Part shown: positions 30,705 through 32,740 of the stretch, one piece after another | Layout: every line of letters starts with the position of its first letter | How positions within the stretch are numbered: the first letter of the stretch is position 1 | Assembly: GCA_015056305.1 (NCBI GenBank) | Contig: SVGO01000013.1 | Coordinates: 1-32,740 of the forward strand | From: Clostridiales bacterium | Lineage (GTDB): Bacteria; Bacillota; Clostridia; Christensenellales; Aristaeellaceae | Length of the DNA: 32,740 bases | Direction: 5' to 3' | Made by a program: the position numbers and the translations under genes | Notes under the pieces: generated by a model | Seen by the model: the letters and a program-made list of their open reading frames with translations, nothing else | The model's database searches: none | Told to the model about the DNA's origin: nothing

Positions 30705-32150
30705 TTAGCCGAACATGGAGATGAACACACCCGCGGCAACGGCAGAGCCGATAACGCCGGCAACGTTCGGACCCATGGCATGCATGAGCAGGAAGTTCGC
30801 CGGGTTCTCCTGCTGGCCGACCTTCTGAGAAACGCGCGCCGCCATCGGAACAGCGGAGACGCCCGCAGAACCGATCAGCGGGTTGATCTTGCCGCCAGTC
30901 AGCTTGCACAGGAGGTTGCCCAGCAGGCAGCCGCCAGCGGTGCCGCCGCCGAAGGCCGCGACGCCCAGGACGATGATCTTGATGGTCTCCATCTGCAGGA
31001 AGGTATCCGCCTTCGCAGTCGCGCCGACGGTGAAGCCCAGGAAGATGGTGACGATGTTCATCAGCTCGTTCTGCGCGGTCTTGCACAGACGATCCGCAAC
31101 GCCGGACTCCTTGAACAGGTTGCCCAGCATCAGGGAGCCGATCAGCGGAGCAGCGCTCGGGAGCATCAGGGAGACGACGACGGTAACAGCGATCGGGAAG
31201 ATGATCTTCTCGGTCTTGGAAACCGGGCGCAGCTGACCCATGACGATCTTGCGGTCCTCTTCCTTGGTCAGCGCACGCATGATCGGCGGCTGAATGACCG
31301 GAACGAGAGCCATGTAGGAGTAAGCAGCGATCGCAATCGGTCCCAGGAGGCCCGGAGCGAGCTTGGTGGTGACGTAGATGGCGGTCGGGCCGTCCGCGCC
31401 GCCAATGATACCGATGGCGCCAGCCTCAGCCGGGGAGAAGCCCAGCAGCAGGGCGACCAGGAACGCGGCGAAGATGCCCAGCTGCGCGGCAGCGCCCAGC
31501 AGCAGGGAGATCGGGTTCGCGATCAGCGGAGCGAAGTCGGTCATCGCGCCGACGCCCATGAAGATGAGCGGCGGGAAGATGCCCAGCTTGACGCCCTGAT
31601 AGAGGTAGTACAGCAGACCGCCGTTCTGCTTGACGTACTGATAGCCCACCAGCACGTCGCCATTGTAGATCGGCACGCCGGCCTTGCCGTGGTACACCGG
31701 ATTGGAGATGATCTCGTAGATCGGCTCATCCATGATGCCCGCCAGCGGCAGGTTGGTCAGCAACATACCGAAAGCGATCGGCATGAGCAGCAGCGGCTCG
31801 AACTGCTTAACAATGGCCAGATACAGCAGCACGAAGGAGATCAGGATCATCAGCAGAGCCTTCCAGTTGCCGGTAAGGATGCTGTAGAAGCCGGAATCCT
31901 TCACGATACCGGCGATGGTACCGCCGATGGTGAAGTCGTCGATCGCCTGCTCGAGGGAACCGATGGCGCCCTCAGCCTCTTCGTCGACATAAACGGGGAT
32001 CAGTTCAGCCGGATCGCTGACCAGCGTCGCAAACGCACGGGTCTCCGCGACCTCAGCGGCGGGCTCCACCGGAGCCGCAACCTCCTCAGCGCAGGCCGGC
32101 AGCACGAAGAGCATGCACAGCAGCGCGAGGACACTCAGAATCTTTTTCAC
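30705..32150 (-). CDS. oadB: Sodium-translocating decarboxylase beta subunit, with unusual N-terminal leader
   Basis: A 481-residue sodium-pump subunit, longer than the roughly 370-435 usual. Conserved parts are [37 protein letters not shown] with the essential aspartate, and [18 protein letters not shown]. It decarboxylates carboxybiotin and exports sodium ions. Two oddities: it begins with a signal-like segment ending FVLPACAEE (lipobox-like cysteine 20) plus a polar acidic stretch to about residue 70, and about 35 extra residues ([20 protein letters not shown] onward) interrupt the usual short loop before [14 protein letters not shown]. The start is GTG at 32150 behind AAAGGGG. Confidence 0.92.
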   Translation of the reverse strand: MKKILSVLALLCMLFVLPACAEEVAAPVEPAAEVAETRAFATLVSDPAELIPVYVDEEAEGAIGSLEQAIDDFTIGGTIAGIVKDSGFYSILTGNWKALLMILISFVLLYLAIVKQFEPLLLMPIAFGMLLTNLPLAGIMDEPIYEIISNPVYHGKAGVPIYNGDVLVGYQYVKQNGGLLYYLYQGVKLGIFPPLIFMGVGAMTDFAPLIANPISLLLGAAAQLGIFAAFLVALLLGFSPAEAGAIGIIGGADGPTAIYVTTKLAPGLLGPIAIAAYSYMALVPVIQPPIMRALTKEEDRKIVMGQLRPVSKTEKIIFPIAVTVVVSLMLPSAAPLIGSLMLGNLFKESGVADRLCKTAQNELMNIVTIFLGFTVGATAKADTFLQMETIKIIVLGVAAFGGGTAGGCLLGNLLCKLTGGKINPLIGSAGVSAVPMAARVSQKVGQQENPANFLLMHAMGPNVAGVIGSAVAAGVFISMFG

Positions 32151-32180
32151 AGCGTATAACCCCTTTGCTTCAGCCGATGA

Positions 32181-32609
32181 TTACTCGAGCACGACCAGAG
32201 CGTCGCCGGTGTTGACGGTCGCGCCCTTGGTGCAGGCAACCTGAGCGACCTTGCCGTCGCGCGGAGCCATGATCTCGTTCTCCATCTTCATGGCCTCGAG
32301 GATGACCAGAACGTCGCCCTTCTTGACCATCTGGCCGGCGGCAACCTTCACGTCGAGGATGTTGCCCGGCATCGGAGCGTTGACCTTCTCACCGCCGGCA
32401 ACCGGGGCCGGAGCAGCAACCGGAGCGGGAGCCGGGGCCGGAGCCGGAGCAGCAACCGGAGCGGGAGCCGGGGCCGGAGCCGGAGCAGCGACCGGAGCCG
32501 GAGCAGCGACCGGAGCCGGAGCGGCAACGACCGGAGCAGCGCCAGCAGCGACTTCTTCAACAGCAACCTGATAAGCAACACCGTTGACGGTAATGACAAA
32601 ATTACGCAT
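32181..32609 (-). CDS. Biotin carboxyl carrier protein of the decarboxylase
   Basis: A 142-residue biotin carrier. The first 20 residues (MRNFVITVNGVAYQVAVEEV) form the beta-strand start typical of OadA/GcdC-type carriers, then an alanine-proline linker (about 24-72), then a biotinyl domain with VILEAMKMENEIMAPRDGKV, where the lysine of EAMKM carries biotin. It shuttles the carboxyl group from OadA to OadB. AGGAGG precedes the ATG. The linker DNA is an 18/36-base tandem repeat. Confidence 0.94.
   Translation of the reverse strand: MRNFVITVNGVAYQVAVEEVAAGAAPVVAAPAPVAAPAPVAAPAPAPAPAPVAAPAPAPAPAPVAAPAPVAGGEKVNAPMPGNILDVKVAAGQMVKKGDVLVILEAMKMENEIMAPRDGKVAQVACTKGATVNTGDALVVLE
32410..32517. repeat. 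Tandem repeat encoding the Ala-Pro linker
   Basis: Two identical 36-base units (32410-32445 and 32446-32481) are followed by two identical 18-base units (32482-32499 and 32500-32517) related to half of the longer unit. All lengths are multiples of three, so gain or loss keeps the reading frame. Confidence 0.9.
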
Positions 32610-32677
32610 AATGGATATCCTCCTAAATAATCTTCTTATTTGTTATTTTGTAGCGAAGTTACAGTTGTCAAATCGCA

Positions 32678-32740
32678 TTAGAGGCGGGAGTAAACCTGCT
32701 CTTCTCGGCCAGCGCGGTTCCACGCCGGGGTACCGACGCG
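32678..32740 (-). CDS. C-terminal end of an OadG-like gamma subunit, partial
   Basis: On the minus strand an open frame enters from the right edge and stops at 32678-32680, reading RVGTPAWNRAGREEQVYSRL. The W-x-x-AGR-EQ-x-x-x-R ending resembles C-termini of the short OadG/MmdD-type gamma (delta) subunits of sodium-pump decarboxylases, and the position just before the biotin carrier is where that gene usually lies. Only 20 residues are visible, so the call rests mainly on context. Confidence 0.5.
   Translation of the reverse strand, partial: RVGTPAWNRAGREEQVYSRL

Noticed and set aside
30696-32159. A 487-codon plus-strand frame opposite oadB
   Set aside because: It mirrors OadB codons, is extremely polar and arginine-rich, and has no ribosome site.
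32620-32672. Promoter between the gamma-like subunit and the biotin carrier
   Set aside because: TTGACA is present on the minus strand, but the only -10-like sequence is 13 bases away, too short for a normal promoter.

Overview
The window looks like a chromosomal segment of a moderately GC-rich, spore-forming member of the Bacillota (Clostridia-like, probably anaerobic). The evidence is the spore genes spoVAC, spoVAD and spoVAE, a T-box riboswitch in front of tyrS, strong AGGAGG-type ribosome binding sites, a sodium-pump biotin decarboxylase operon, and selenium/molybdenum enzyme maturation genes. I cannot name the species from the sequence alone. No tRNA, rRNA, CRISPR array, insertion sequence or prophage was seen.

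Layout. (1) 1-2100: the start of a Tat-exported [4Fe-4S] protein (minus strand, cut by the window edge) sits back to back with a tatB/A-tatA-tatC operon. Its roughly 230-nt leader contains a folded element that may be a molybdenum/tungsten cofactor-type riboswitch. (2) 2099-8790: a selenium cluster. A frameshifted cysteine desulfurase and a LysR regulator run leftward; a YedE-type transporter, a TusA/YedF-like protein, a DUF3343 protein and selD run rightward; yqeB and xdhC run back toward selD. This is the gene set known from bacteria that put a labile selenium into molybdenum hydroxylases. (3) 8790-13420: spoVAD-spoVAE, then a DUF2264 gene with an MFS transporter. (4) 13455-18370: a complete branched-chain amino-acid-type ABC importer (livJ-H-M-G-F). 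(5) 18490-20630: spoVAC with a possible small upstream gene, a PHP phosphoesterase and rpsT. (6) 20667-25063: nfeD-floA, an unknown basic membrane-anchored protein and a LytTR response regulator in one operon; then two tandem uracil-DNA glycosylases and a tiny membrane protein. (7) 25064-28883: trmL, an EamA transporter, T-box-controlled tyrS and a YigZ/IMPACT protein. (8) 28884-29216: a hairpin-rich noncoding stretch. (9) 29217-32740: a sodium-translocating decarboxylase operon (end of a gamma-like subunit, biotin carrier, beta, alpha).

How the parts fit. Regions 1 and 2 share a theme of redox enzymes with Mo/W-pterin cofactors: Tat export of an iron-sulfur electron carrier, selenium capture and activation (transporter, carrier proteins, SelD), and cofactor insertion (XdhC, YqeB). 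The most noteworthy points are the structured leader before the Tat ferredoxin, the minimal selenium-carrier pair, the single-base lesion in the cysteine desulfurase, a uracil-DNA glycosylase paralogue without any cysteine beside an Fe-S one, an unusual OadB with a lipobox-like leader and a loop insertion, and an orphan LytTR regulator tied to nfeD-floA. Nothing here is clearly a wholly new system; the selenium cluster is the most biologically interesting region.
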